From contig JAPYVG010000034.1 of the NCBI GenBank assembly GCA_028277025.1, forward strand, positions 1-17,525: 17,525 nt of DNA, given 5' to 3'. Below the pieces are notes generated by a model, which was not told where the DNA came from, did not search any database, and saw only the letters and a program-made list of their open reading frames with translations. The stretch comes from Sulfolobaceae archaeon (lineage in GTDB: Archaea; Thermoproteota; Thermoprotei_A; Sulfolobales; Sulfolobaceae). Of the stretch, positions 1 to 6,579 are shown in pieces. How positions within the stretch are numbered: position 1 is the stretch's first letter; each line of letters begins with the position of its first letter. The translations under genes were made by a program, and so were the position numbers.

Positions 1-119
1 AAAATCTTTCTTATCTCCTCAAACCCTTGCTTATCATTAGTATACTCGTAGAGTTTACCTTGAAAATACACGATTAATTTATCTTTTGATACATCTATTC
101 CTGAACTGGGTGCCTCCAA
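1..119 (-). CDS. IS110-family transposase (DEDD recombinase), N-terminal part, truncated by window edge
   Basis: Reading from 119 towards 1 gives 39 codons, opening M-E-A-P-S-S-G-I-D-V-S-K-D-K-L. The G-I-D-V-S-K-D-x-L string is the hallmark of the RuvC-like N-terminal domain of IS110/IS1111 transposases, and Asp9 would be the first acidic residue of the DEDD catalytic set. The start is TTG at 119-117, directly after an in-frame TAA. It is preceded by G-G-G-T-G-A at about 130-125, which fits the crenarchaeal 16S anti-Shine-Dalgarno, with about six bases of spacing. The enzyme excises the element as a circle and inserts it under guidance of a bridge RNA (family knowledge). The serine recombination domain and the end of the gene lie outside the window, so whether it is intact cannot be judged. 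Confidence 0.82.
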   Translation of the reverse strand, partial: MEAPSSGIDVSKDKLIVYFQGKLYEYTNDKQGFEEIRKI

Positions 120-264
120 TTACACTCACCCTTATGTTTTATTCGGGCTTTTTGCCCAACTTCCGGTCCGAGTTGGAGGCGGCCAAGCTCCCCACCGGGC
201 TTTAAGCCCAAGGAAGTCAACGGCCTACACCCCAGTCAGATCTGTATTACCCAGATCTGACTAA
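120..264 (-). ncRNA. Candidate IS110 bridge RNA (left-end non-coding RNA)
   Basis: This segment is much richer in GC than its surroundings and folds well on the minus strand. A first domain has a 4-bp outer helix GGCC/GGCC (225-222 with 184-181). It encloses a symmetric internal loop, 12 nt on the 5' side (221-210) and 12 nt on the 3' side (196-185), capped by the hairpin GGGC-TTAAA-GCCC (209-197). That is the topology of a bridge RNA target-binding loop. Further on, CCAACT/AGTTGG (176-171 with 161-156) and GGGC-AAAAA-GCCC (157-145) form competing or stacked hairpins that could belong to the donor-binding part. A TATA-like run at about 279-270 on the minus strand could drive it. RNA ends are not determined. 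See the findings for the guide-to-flank match. Confidence 0.55.
234..262. repeat. Perfect 11-bp inverted repeat with 7-nt spacer
   Basis: AGTCAGATCTG (234-244) and CAGATCTGACT (252-262) are exact reverse complements separated by TATTACC. The dyad lies just inside the inferred element end and at the 5' side of the candidate bridge RNA, so it could be its 5' stem-loop or a protein-binding site at the element end. Confidence 0.8.
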
Positions 265-375
265 TATGTTTTATATAAGGAAGTCAGAAAATATTCTTAG
301 ATCATTTTTCAGGTTTGGAAATGTTTTAGTTAAGAAGCTTAACAATAGTTAAGAGTATATGAGTAACTATTTAAC

Positions 376-1074
376 TTAAAGTTTAGGACATTCAATTTCC
401 TTAAAGAAGTCGCCCACGTTATTGCCGTTTACAACATCGTAGTCCGGGTCCTTTAATACTTCTAAACAGATAGGTTTCGATGTTATGTTATCACAGAACA
501 CAATAACCCTTATTATGTCCCCTGCTCTCACTCTTGCTCTATCATCTTTGGGTTCCAGTGTGGGATTCCTATTGCATCGTATTACAGAATATTTGTTATA
601 TATTGATTTTTTACCTATAACTACTAAATCCGCTATTTCATAATCTCCCTTTGCTATATCTACCGGTCTAAATTGATCCTTTATATCAGTATACACTCCT
701 TCCCAATACCTAATCCAGTGGAGCAAAACTCCGCCAAAAGTTTCCGGCACGGAATTTCTGATAATCTCCGCCTTAGCTATGCACTCTCTTGCAGCAGTAT
801 CACCGTTATTGGAAACTTTAATTCTAATCAGTTTCGCCACCCCAACCGGCTTGTCGATATTGGAATACTCGAATTCTACATCTAGCTTAGGCTTAACCTT
901 CATAACCCTTACTTGCTCTTGTAATGAGTCCGTTTGCTTCTTCATCTCTTCAATTTGCTTCTCTAATGTTTCGTTCTGCTTACTCATCTCCTTATACTGC
1001 TTATAGTAGATAACTATGCTGGCTATCAGTGCTGCAGTTGTAATAATGCTTATAGTAACCGATATACTTACCAT
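376..1074 (-). CDS. Membrane-anchored coiled-coil protein of unknown function
   Basis: This 232-residue protein belongs to no family I can name. Residues about 5-24 form a hydrophobic segment (I/T/A/V-rich) followed by K-Q-Y-K, consistent with one N-terminal membrane anchor. Residues about 26-60 are rich in E, K, Q and M with heptad-like spacing (K-Q-N-E-T-L-E-K-Q-I-E-E-M-K-K-Q), a probable short coiled coil. The remainder from about residue 62 alternates hydrophobic and polar residues (V-E-F-E-Y, I-R-I-K-V-S-N-N-G-D), as in an Ig-like beta sandwich, with cysteines at about 98, 169, 195, 204 and 229. The ATG at 1074 lies about 29 nt from the centre of a TATA element shared with the divergent gene at 1125, so the message is probably leaderless. 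The IS110 end was inserted beyond its 3' end without cutting the frame. Confidence 0.72.
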   Translation of the reverse strand: MVSISVTISIITTAALIASIVIYYKQYKEMSKQNETLEKQIEEMKKQTDSLQEQVRVMKVKPKLDVEFEYSNIDKPVGVAKLIRIKVSNNGDTAARECIAKAEIIRNSVPETFGGVLLHWIRYWEGVYTDIKDQFRPVDIAKGDYEIADLVVIGKKSIYNKYSVIRCNRNPTLEPKDDRARVRAGDIIRVIVFCDNITSKPICLEVLKDPDYDVVNGNNVGDFFKEIECPKL

Positions 1075-1098
1075 AATAGACCTATTCCTGATGCATAG

Positions 1099-1108
1099 CT
1101 TTAAAAAG
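1099..1108. promoter_or_regulatory. Shared palindromic TATA element of two divergent genes
   Basis: CTTTAAAAAG reads as CTTTTTAAAG on the other strand, so both strands offer a TATA box. Its centre is about 29 nt from the ATG at 1074 (minus) and about 22 nt from the GTG at 1125 (plus). No second AT-box is visible in the 50-bp intergenic region. Confidence 0.55.
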
Positions 1109-1124
1109 GTATTAGGTACACAAT

Positions 1125-1478
1125 GTGACCTCCGCAGTTCACTGTTTTAGTTTAGAAAACTTTATACAACTAGGAATAGGAAAGGCTCCTCTGTCCACTT
1201 TTACTTTCGACTCTTTTTACAGCTTCGGTAGTAGCCATTACTATCTATTAGACAAATACTTTATGATGCATTTAATGAACAAAGAGTTTTCTAAAAGTAT
1301 GATAAGGAATGCGTTAGAAGACTTATACTTTTACGGATTTATTTTAAAGAGACCTACTATGAAGAGAGGAGTTTGTGAATTAACGGAGTTAGGGAAAATA
1401 GAGGCAGAAACATTAGATAAGGGGTTAAGGGGCGAAGCCCTTATACTAGAAGACTTTAATGAATTAGGGAGGAGGTAA
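1125..1478 (+). CDS. Small winged-helix-like protein, probable transcription regulator
   Basis: This 117-residue protein has a central-to-C-terminal stretch (about residues 45-100) that fits a winged helix: a helix ending in S-K-S-M-I-R-N-A-L-E-D-L, then Y-F-Y-G-F-I-L-K-R-P and a wing T-M-K-R-G-V-C-E-L-T-E-L-G-K, a pattern seen in PadR/MarR-type regulators. The first 40 residues are aromatic-rich and unfamiliar. The proposed start is GTG at 1125. An ATG overlapping it is followed at once by a stop, and the next in-frame ATG pair is at about residue 47, which would remove the unfamiliar N-terminus. It shares a promoter region with the membrane protein on the other strand, so it may regulate that gene (inference). 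Its last codons enter a G-rich cytosine-free tract. Confidence 0.55.
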   Translation: MTSAVHCFSLENFIQLGIGKAPLSTFTFDSFYSFGSSHYYLLDKYFMMHLMNKEFSKSMIRNALEDLYFYGFILKRPTMKRGVCELTELGKIEAETLDKGLRGEALILEDFNELGRR

Positions 1479-1573
1479 GTTAGGTTAGGGAGGTAAGGGA
1501 GGTTAGTTAGTAGGTAAGGAGGGCAAGCAAGGTAAGCAAGACTAGGTTAGCAAGACAAACCGGGGTTAAGGGA
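1455..1573 (+). repeat. G-rich, partly cytosine-free tract of degenerate GGTAAG/GGTTAG units
   Basis: From 1455 to 1523 the plus strand has no cytosine at all, and units such as TTAGGG, AGGTAAG, GGGAGG and GGTTAG recur. The tract continues with GCAAG-type units to about 1573. It starts in the last codons of the preceding gene and runs downstream. The several GG/GGG runs could form G-quadruplex structure in RNA or DNA. Confidence 0.7.
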
Positions 1574-1807
1574 CTAAAACTATGTTTTTCATAATAATTC
1601 TATCCAACTAACTTCAAATTCCGCTTACATACATAAAAGATAAACCTATGTAACATTTTATAATTATACCACAAAATTAAACTCATTTTTCAGAATGTTT
1701 ACACTTAAATTCACTGTTTCTATTATCTGAGATTAAAAATTATCGCCAATGAAATTTAGCTTGTTACTTAAATTAAAAAACACCGTCTAGTTGGTTACTC
1801 TTTTAAT
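1574..1807. other. AT-rich intergenic stretch with no gene seen
   Basis: Together with the G-rich tract this makes a 329-bp gap between the winged-helix gene and the 3' end of msrA. I see no open frame with a plausible promoter, no tRNA and no strong hairpin. T-rich runs may terminate msrA transcripts. Confidence 0.5.
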
Positions 1808-2344
1808 TTAGGGCTTTGCGGTTAGCGATACTTTATCTGGAAAGTGAGTCATAAACTTCTTCACTTTTGGGCTTATAACTAACCTACAGTATGGTTGATT
1901 AGGGTGTTTTTCGAAGTATTTATGATGGTATTCTTCAGCCTCGTAAAAGGCGTCAAATGGCTTTAATTCTGTTACTACTTTTTTACCGAGTTTTTTCTCT
2001 ACTTCTTTGATAACTTCTTCTGCTATCTTACGTTGCTCCTCGTTGTGGTAAAGTATAATAGATCGGTACTGAGGACCTACATCATTCCCCTGTCTGTTAG
2101 GAGTTGTAGGGTCATGGATCTCGAAAAAGATCTCTAAGAGTTCTCTATAGCTTATGACAGAGGGGTCGAAAGTTATTTGGACTGCTTCCGCATGTCCTGT
2201 TAAGCCTGTACAAACATCATCGTAAGTGGGATTATGCATCCAACCCCCGGCGTACCCAGGCTTCACGTCTATTACTCCTTTTACCCTTGAAAAAACCGCT
2301 TCTGTGCACCAAAAACACCCTCCGCCTAGTGTAGCTTTTTCCAT
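1808..2344 (-). CDS. msrA: Peptide-methionine (S)-S-oxide reductase MsrA
   Basis: Reduces the S-epimer of methionine sulfoxide in oxidised proteins and free methionine. The 178 residues match the full usual length of MsrA. The catalytic motif G-C-F-W is at residues 9-12 with Cys10 as the sulfenic-acid-forming residue, followed by C13-T-E. T-G-H-A-E (50-54), [18 protein letters not shown] (78-95) and H-P-N-Q-P-Y-C (147-153) are the other conserved MsrA blocks, and Cys153 is the likely resolving cysteine. The ATG at 2344 lies 27 nt from the centre of GTATTAAACT (2366-2375, reversed), so the message is probably leaderless. It is monocistronic by spacing, and no msrB is nearby. Confidence 0.95.
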   Translation of the reverse strand: MEKATLGGGCFWCTEAVFSRVKGVIDVKPGYAGGWMHNPTYDDVCTGLTGHAEAVQITFDPSVISYRELLEIFFEIHDPTTPNRQGNDVGPQYRSIILYHNEEQRKIAEEVIKEVEKKLGKKVVTELKPFDAFYEAEEYHHKYFEKHPNQPYCRLVISPKVKKFMTHFPDKVSLTAKP

Positions 2345-2365
2345 AAAATCTGGTCAATGTTTACA

Positions 2366-2375
2366 GTATTAAACT
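2366..2375 (-). promoter_or_regulatory. TATA element of msrA
   Basis: AGTTTAATAC on the minus strand is centred about 27 nt upstream of the first base of the msrA ATG, the spacing of leaderless Sulfolobales genes. Confidence 0.5.
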
Positions 2376-2563
2376 ATTGTTAGGAAAAATTTTACGCTTG
2401 GAAAAGGGTTTTTTGACTATTTCGAGAATGAAGATATTAGTGGGAGAACATGCTTTCCTATTTTCCCGATTTGGTATTAGCTAGGAATAACGATCTGAAG
2501 CAAGAATTATGCTATTCAGTTATATAGTTAAGGGTGAGAGGTTTAGTCATTATCTTTAGGATT

Positions 2564-3889
2564 CTAAGCCCTGGAAACTAAATTTCCGATTTTATCCAGT
2601 TCTTGTCCCTTCGTTTCTGGTACTAGAAATAGTGTTATCAGTGCTGATAACAACGCTACTAAACCGTAAATTCCTACCATTCCACCTAATCCTATAATCG
2701 AAACTAGTGAAGGGAAGAGTGAAATTACAGTGGCTGAAGCTGTCCTATCGACAGCTACGCTAATAGCTTGTGAAGTCCCCCTAACTTTAGTGTGGACCAG
2801 CTCTGGAGTGACCATACCTGAGCCTATTATTGACGCAGGCCCCATTGCGGAGAATAGATAGTTTAGCATGTAGAAAGTCAGACCTAAAACCGCTCCTTCT
2901 CCGGTGAGTTGGTTAGCCTTAGGCAAGCCGAAAATAGAGGGGTCTAAAAGCAGTAGTGAATAAAGGATTAACCATGTTGAAACTCCGGTGTAGCCTATAA
3001 TTATAAGCGGTTTTCTCCCTATCTTGTCTATCAAGAGTATGCAGAGTAATTGACCCGGAATTCCCGCAAAGAACTGGGCGATGTAAGTGAACATTATAGG
3101 TGTTATTCCCAAGTTATAGGCAATGGTTATAGGACCGTAGATTGCAAAAGTGGAGGAGTAAACGTCGTAAAGTAACCACAATATTGCAGATACTATTATC
3201 AGGAAAAGAGAGGACGCAAACCTCTGTTTGAAACTCTCAGTATCAACGTTAACACGTAGGCTCACCCCTTCTTTCTCTAAGTTCTTGATTTCCTTCTCTA
3301 TCGGTCTCACTCTTGAAAGGAAAAGTAAAGTTTCGCTCAGCTTTCTTCTGGCGAATATGACGGAAAGTGCAGGGATTGCTCCGAAGCCTAATACTATCCT
3401 CCATGCTATTGAGGATGGTAATGGTAAGGTGACTTGGTCTACGAACGCTGCTAGTACTGCTCCCAGACCCCACATTACGGCGAAAGTTATTACCATTGCC
3501 TTTCCTCTCTTATCCTTATCGGCGTTTTCGGCAACAATTATCGGTGAGAGTACGTAGTCTGCACCGACCCCCATACCGAGTAATAGCCTCGATAAGAAGA
3601 GTTCATTATAATTTTGTGAGAAGGCTTGTAGTGCGGCTCCTATTGCCATTAGAGTGACGTCTATTCCGTACATTCTCTTTCTTCCTTCTAAATCGGAAAT
3701 TAAACCGAACAGTAACGCGGAGAACGCTGCACCGAGATAAGATCCCGCGACCAGTAAGCCCTCTGATAACTTATTCATTGGTATAAATGCAGAGATCGTG
3801 TAGATCATTAATGATAATGAGTATAAGTTATAACCGTCTGAAAATACCCCCATTCCGGAGATGAGTACTGATCTCCAAGTCAGCTTCAT
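2564..3889 (-). CDS. Major facilitator superfamily transporter, sugar/phosphate-porter type
   Basis: A 441-residue integral membrane transporter with twelve predicted helices and a charged central loop (about residues 183-225). Signature motifs are [11 protein letters not shown] between TM2 and TM3 (62-72, MFS motif A), its second-half copy D-K-I-G-R-K (288-293), and P-E-T-K-G (424-428) after TM12, typical of sugar-porter and related subfamilies. S-D-G-Y-N-L in TM1 (17-22) and G-A-D-Y-V-L-S in TM4 (109-115) resemble the proton:phosphate symporter branch (D-G-Y-D, G-G-D-Y-P-L-S), although TM1 has Asn where those carry Asp. Substrate therefore stays open: phosphate, organic acid or sugar. The ATG at 3889 is about 29 nt from a TATA-like GTTAAAAATTT (3914-3924). 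It is divergent from elp3 with a 122-bp gap. Confidence 0.88.
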   Translation of the reverse strand: MKLTWRSVLISGMGVFSDGYNLYSLSLMIYTISAFIPMNKLSEGLLVAGSYLGAAFSALLFGLISDLEGRKRMYGIDVTLMAIGAALQAFSQNYNELFLSRLLLGMGVGADYVLSPIIVAENADKDKRGKAMVITFAVMWGLGAVLAAFVDQVTLPLPSSIAWRIVLGFGAIPALSVIFARRKLSETLLFLSRVRPIEKEIKNLEKEGVSLRVNVDTESFKQRFASSLFLIIVSAILWLLYDVYSSTFAIYGPITIAYNLGITPIMFTYIAQFFAGIPGQLLCILLIDKIGRKPLIIIGYTGVSTWLILYSLLLLDPSIFGLPKANQLTGEGAVLGLTFYMLNYLFSAMGPASIIGSGMVTPELVHTKVRGTSQAISVAVDRTASATVISLFPSLVSIIGLGGMVGIYGLVALLSALITLFLVPETKGQELDKIGNLVSRA

Positions 3890-3980
3890 GAGAAAATTTA
3901 GTATATACTTACAGTTAAAAATTTTGATTATTTACTTTTAGACATATTTCGTTATATAGTAGGAGAGAATATCTGACTAT

Positions 3981-3990
3981 TTTAAATACT
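3981..3990 (+). promoter_or_regulatory. TATA element of elp3
   Basis: TTTAAATACT, within TATTTTAAATAC, is centred 26-27 nt before the ATG at 4012. This supports that ATG as the true, leaderless start rather than a longer N-terminus. Confidence 0.6.
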
Positions 3991-4011
3991 CACGCGAGAT
4001 CAAATATCGTA

Positions 4012-5406
4012 ATGTTAGTGAGGAAGCCCGTCAGGATGTTATCTGGCGTTACTATCGTATCGATTATGACAGCTCCGCACAGATGCCCTCATGGTAAGTG
4101 TATTTTCTGTCCCGGGGGCGTTGAGTATAACACGCCTCAAAGCTACTACGGTAAGGAACCGACTTTGATGAGAGCTATTGAGAACAACTATGACCCGTTT
4201 TACCAAGTTCAATCACGTTTAAGGCAGTATGAGTTAAACGGTCATACCCCGAGTAAAGTAGAACTTATAATAATGGGAGGGACTTTTTTAGCTACCCCTT
4301 TAGATTACCAAGAGTGGTTTGTGACCCAAGCGTTAGAGGGAATGAACAAATATCCGAACCCCACAAAGCCTGGGTTTGTGTATTTGGAAGATGCTCAGGT
4401 AAGGAATGAGACTGCTACGGTCAGATGTGTCGGGATGACCGTTGAGACGAAACCGGATTGGGGAAAGGAGAGAGAGGCTAAGCAGATGCTAAGGTTGGGA
4501 GTTACTAAAGTGGAACTGGGAGTTCAAACTGTCTATGATGAACTTTTGATGAAGAGTAATAGGGGTCACACTGTAAAAGACTCAATAGAGTCTACAAGGA
4601 TTCTAAAGGATAAAGGTTTCAAGATAGTCTATCATGTGATGCTGGGTCTACCTGGTTCTGACCCCGATAAGGATCTTGAGGGGTTTAAGAGGCTTTTTTC
4701 AGATCCGGACTTCATGCCAGATATGCTGAAGATTTACCCTACTTTAGTGGTCGAGACAGCACCTTTAGCTGAGCTGTGGAAGAGGGGGCTCTACAAGCCT
4801 TACGACACTGATACGCTAGTGGAACTGATTTCCGAAATGTATCGATATATTCCCCCGTGGGTTAGGGTAATGAGAGTACAGAGGGACATCCCTGCTCCGA
4901 TAATCTTAGACGGTAATAAGAAGGGTAATTTGAGGGAGTTAGTGGAGGAGAGGTCGTTGGAGAAAGGTATTAAGATAAATGAGATAAGGTTCAGGGAAGT
5001 GGGGATTAAATGGTTACACACGGGTAAATTACCTCAAGGAGAGCCTAAGTTAAAGAAATATGTTTACGAAGCGAGCAGGGGGACGGAGGTCTTCCTCTCC
5101 TTTGAATATGATGACGGTACGCTAGTCGGGTATTTAAGGTTGAGGAAGCCCTCCGATGTCGAAAAGGTTACTATAGTGAGAGAACTCCATATCTACGGTC
5201 TTGAGACTCCGGTGGGTTTGTGGGATGACCTAAGTTTTCAACACAAGGGGTACGGTTCAAAGCTCTTAGCTGAGGCTGAAAGAGTCTCTTCCGAAGAATT
5301 TGACGCAAAAAGGATCTTAGTCCTTTCTGGTATAGGTGCTAGAGAGTATTATAGGAAGAAGGGGTATCATAACTCTTATCCTTACATGGAAAAAGAGTTG
5401 GTTTAG
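4012..5406 (+). CDS. elp3: Elp3, tRNA U34 carboxymethylation radical-SAM/acetyltransferase
   Basis: Stand-alone archaeal Elp3 (464 residues) that attaches a carboxymethyl group to the 5 position of wobble uridine 34 in tRNA using S-adenosylmethionine and acetyl-CoA. The radical-SAM cluster ligands are C-P-H-G-K-C-I-F-C (Cys25, Cys30, Cys33), and C-P-G-G follows. M-G-G-T-F (88-92), E-L-G-V-Q-T (168-173) and the K-I-Y-P segment (240-243) are conserved barrel elements. R-D-I-P (291-294) and N-L-R (306-308) precede the linker. The C-terminal GNAT domain (about 370-464) has the acetyl-CoA loop Q-H-K-G-Y-G-S-K-L (410-418) and Y-Y-R-K-K-G-Y (446-452). Two oddities: only 24 residues precede the first cluster cysteine, and the usual C-x-C-x2-C zinc segment reads I322-N-E324-I-R-F327. 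The stop overlaps the convergent gene by 4 nt. Confidence 0.93.
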   Translation: MLVRKPVRMLSGVTIVSIMTAPHRCPHGKCIFCPGGVEYNTPQSYYGKEPTLMRAIENNYDPFYQVQSRLRQYELNGHTPSKVELIIMGGTFLATPLDYQEWFVTQALEGMNKYPNPTKPGFVYLEDAQVRNETATVRCVGMTVETKPDWGKEREAKQMLRLGVTKVELGVQTVYDELLMKSNRGHTVKDSIESTRILKDKGFKIVYHVMLGLPGSDPDKDLEGFKRLFSDPDFMPDMLKIYPTLVVETAPLAELWKRGLYKPYDTDTLVELISEMYRYIPPWVRVMRVQRDIPAPIILDGNKKGNLRELVEERSLEKGIKINEIRFREVGIKWLHTGKLPQGEPKLKKYVYEASRGTEVFLSFEYDDGTLVGYLRLRKPSDVEKVTIVRELHIYGLETPVGLWDDLSFQHKGYGSKLLAEAERVSSEEFDAKRILVLSGIGAREYYRKKGYHNSYPYMEKELV

Positions 5407-5792
5407 GATGATACAATTTGTTCAAGTCCTTTCATAATTTCAGATTCTACATGTTCGGTCCATAACATTTCTGGAACGTCTATGGCAAGGAATAAGGGTG
5501 AGAGTATTATAGTCTCTACAGCTGTAACAGCTAAGTTTTGTATCCATTTTCCTATGCCTGCTGTCACTTTTAATTGATTTCCTACTTTCTCGAAGGTAAA
5601 TGTTAAAGCTCTATCTGCAGCTATTAAATCCCTAAGAATTCCTCCCTTTTGAGCCTGGACTATTGCCTTACCGTTTTCCTCCCTATACTGTGTTTTAAAG
5701 CCTTTTTGTTGCAGATATGTTACGAACTGATTTATAATTTGTCCCACGTCTTTTTGTGTAGTATATACCTTTTCTTTTTTAAAGACTCCCAT
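5403..5792 (-). CDS. Hypothetical small protein, convergent with elp3
   Basis: A 129-residue protein I cannot assign. It starts M-G-V-F-K-K-E-K-V-Y-T-T and looks like a small alpha/beta fold: an amphipathic helix (about 14-30), beta-like segments (F-K-T-Q-Y-R-E, K-A-I-V-Q-A-Q-K-G-G, L-T-F-T-F-E, Q-L-K-V-T-A-G-I-G-K-W) and a hydrophobic region (about 86-108) that could be one membrane helix or a buried helix. No cysteines, no metal motif. A TATA-like CTTTTTAG on the minus strand centred near 5818 is about 26 nt from the ATG at 5792, suggesting its own leaderless promoter. The stop codon overlaps the last bases of elp3, leaving no room for independent 3' untranslated regions. Confidence 0.68.
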   Translation of the reverse strand: MGVFKKEKVYTTQKDVGQIINQFVTYLQQKGFKTQYREENGKAIVQAQKGGILRDLIAADRALTFTFEKVGNQLKVTAGIGKWIQNLAVTAVETIILSPLFLAIDVPEMLWTEHVESEIMKGLEQIVSS

Positions 5793-5928
5793 ACGATTAT
5801 ACAGTCTCTCTCACTAAAAAGTTTATTCATAAGAACTTAATTACTATATATAATAATATAAATTACTAAAGCTAAGAATATAATAATTGTAACAAGTAAT
5901 AATAATAATTTTAGCCTTTACGAAAAGG

Positions 5929-5936
5929 TTTTTTAG
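5929..5936 (+). promoter_or_regulatory. TATA element of the SpoIIM-like gene
   Basis: TTTTTTAG, within GGTTTTTTAGAC, is centred about 27 nt upstream of the ATG at 5959; leaderless spacing. Confidence 0.5.
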
Positions 5937-5958
5937 ACGGTAACGAATTAGTCAAACT

Positions 5959-6579
5959 ATGAAAATAGTACGTCCACTATTCCTTTTTATCATAACCTTT
6001 GTCGGCGAGGTAGGACTCTTCCTGTTGTTTTCTTCATTTTATAACCCTGCCCTTGCCTCTGAGTTTGGAGGACTTACTGTAATTTATAACGGGTTGGTTT
6101 ATAAGCCCTATTTTATCGTTCTCTTTACCATCTTTATCCATAACTTAGCAGTAGCTACACTGGATTTTATACCGTTAATGGGAGTCGCGATGATGGTATT
6201 TAGTATAATTGAGACGGGATTGGTTGTTGCGATTAGCGGTTCTATTATAGGTACTCCAGGGTTAACTATATCTCTTTATCTCCTAACTTTACCGCACTCT
6301 TGGTTAGAATTGCCGGCATATGCAGTAGCCTCAGCTAGTGGTGTCTATTTTCTATTTGACGCGGCTGATAAAGGTTTAAGAAAGGCTCTGGTTAGGTTAT
6401 TCTACATGTACTTAATGGTAGCGGTAGAACTTTTCGTAGCTGCGAGCTTTGAAGCTGGGGAAATAGTAGACAAGCCTTACGGTCTATTACCCTACTTGTT
6501 TTGGATCCCGGCTTTGCCTGCATTTTATTTTCTTATAACTTTCTACAAGTACTTTCAAAAGCTAGCGGATTGTAGCTAA
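5959..6579 (+). CDS. SpoIIM (DUF95)-family integral membrane protein
   Basis: A 206-residue polytopic membrane protein with about five helices: residues 7-27, 52-75, 77-100 (before and through I-S-G-S-I-I-G-T-P-G), 115-135, and 140-165 or 178-198. The pattern F-I-H-N-L-A-V-A-T-L-D-F-I-P-L-M-G, then a short loop and L-P-H-S-W-L-E-L-P-A-Y, matches the N-x-x-x-A and H-x-x-x-E-L-P hallmarks of the SpoIIM/stage II sporulation M-like family, which is common in archaea with no sporulation role. Function in archaea is not established. The gene runs convergent into the zinc-ribbon gene and overlaps its 3' end by 18 nt. It probably has a leaderless message from the TATA element at 5929-5936. Confidence 0.8.
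   Translation: MKIVRPLFLFIITFVGEVGLFLLFSSFYNPALASEFGGLTVIYNGLVYKPYFIVLFTIFIHNLAVATLDFIPLMGVAMMVFSIIETGLVVAISGSIIGTPGLTISLYLLTLPHSWLELPAYAVASASGVYFLFDAADKGLRKALVRLFYMYLMVAVELFVAASFEAGEIVDKPYGLLPYLFWIPALPAFYFLITFYKYFQKLADCS

Larger units (their letters stand above)
1..279 (-). mobile_element. Left end of an IS110-family insertion sequence (partial)
   Basis: The minus strand holds the start of an IS110-type DEDD transposase (119 down to the window edge) preceded by about 155 nt of GC-rich, structured non-coding DNA. This is the layout of an IS110-group element, where the left end upstream of the transposase encodes the bridge RNA. The element runs off the left edge, so its other end is not visible. 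The boundary near 277-279 is inferred: a 10-nt word inside the non-coding RNA segment (210-219) recurs at 277-286, as expected if the RNA guide still matches the left half of the insertion target. IS110 elements lack classical terminal inverted repeats, and none is needed here. Family assignment is fairly sure; the exact boundary is tentative. Confidence 0.72.

Noticed and set aside
1464..1500. Telomere-like or CRISPR-like repeat array from the TTAGGG words.
   Set aside because: Units are irregular in length and sequence with no spacers, and crenarchaeal chromosomes are circular, so it is only a degenerate G-rich tract.
2406..2484. TATA-like GGGTTTTTTGAC followed by an 18-codon ORF (start at 2428) on the plus strand between msrA and the MFS gene.
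   Set aside because: The ATG is only about 17 nt from the TATA centre, the frame is very short, and no ribosome binding site or family resemblance supports it.
3228..3557. 109-codon plus-strand frame inside the MFS transporter gene.
   Set aside because: It is the reverse-strand shadow of a clear MFS coding region; no promoter and no family resemblance.
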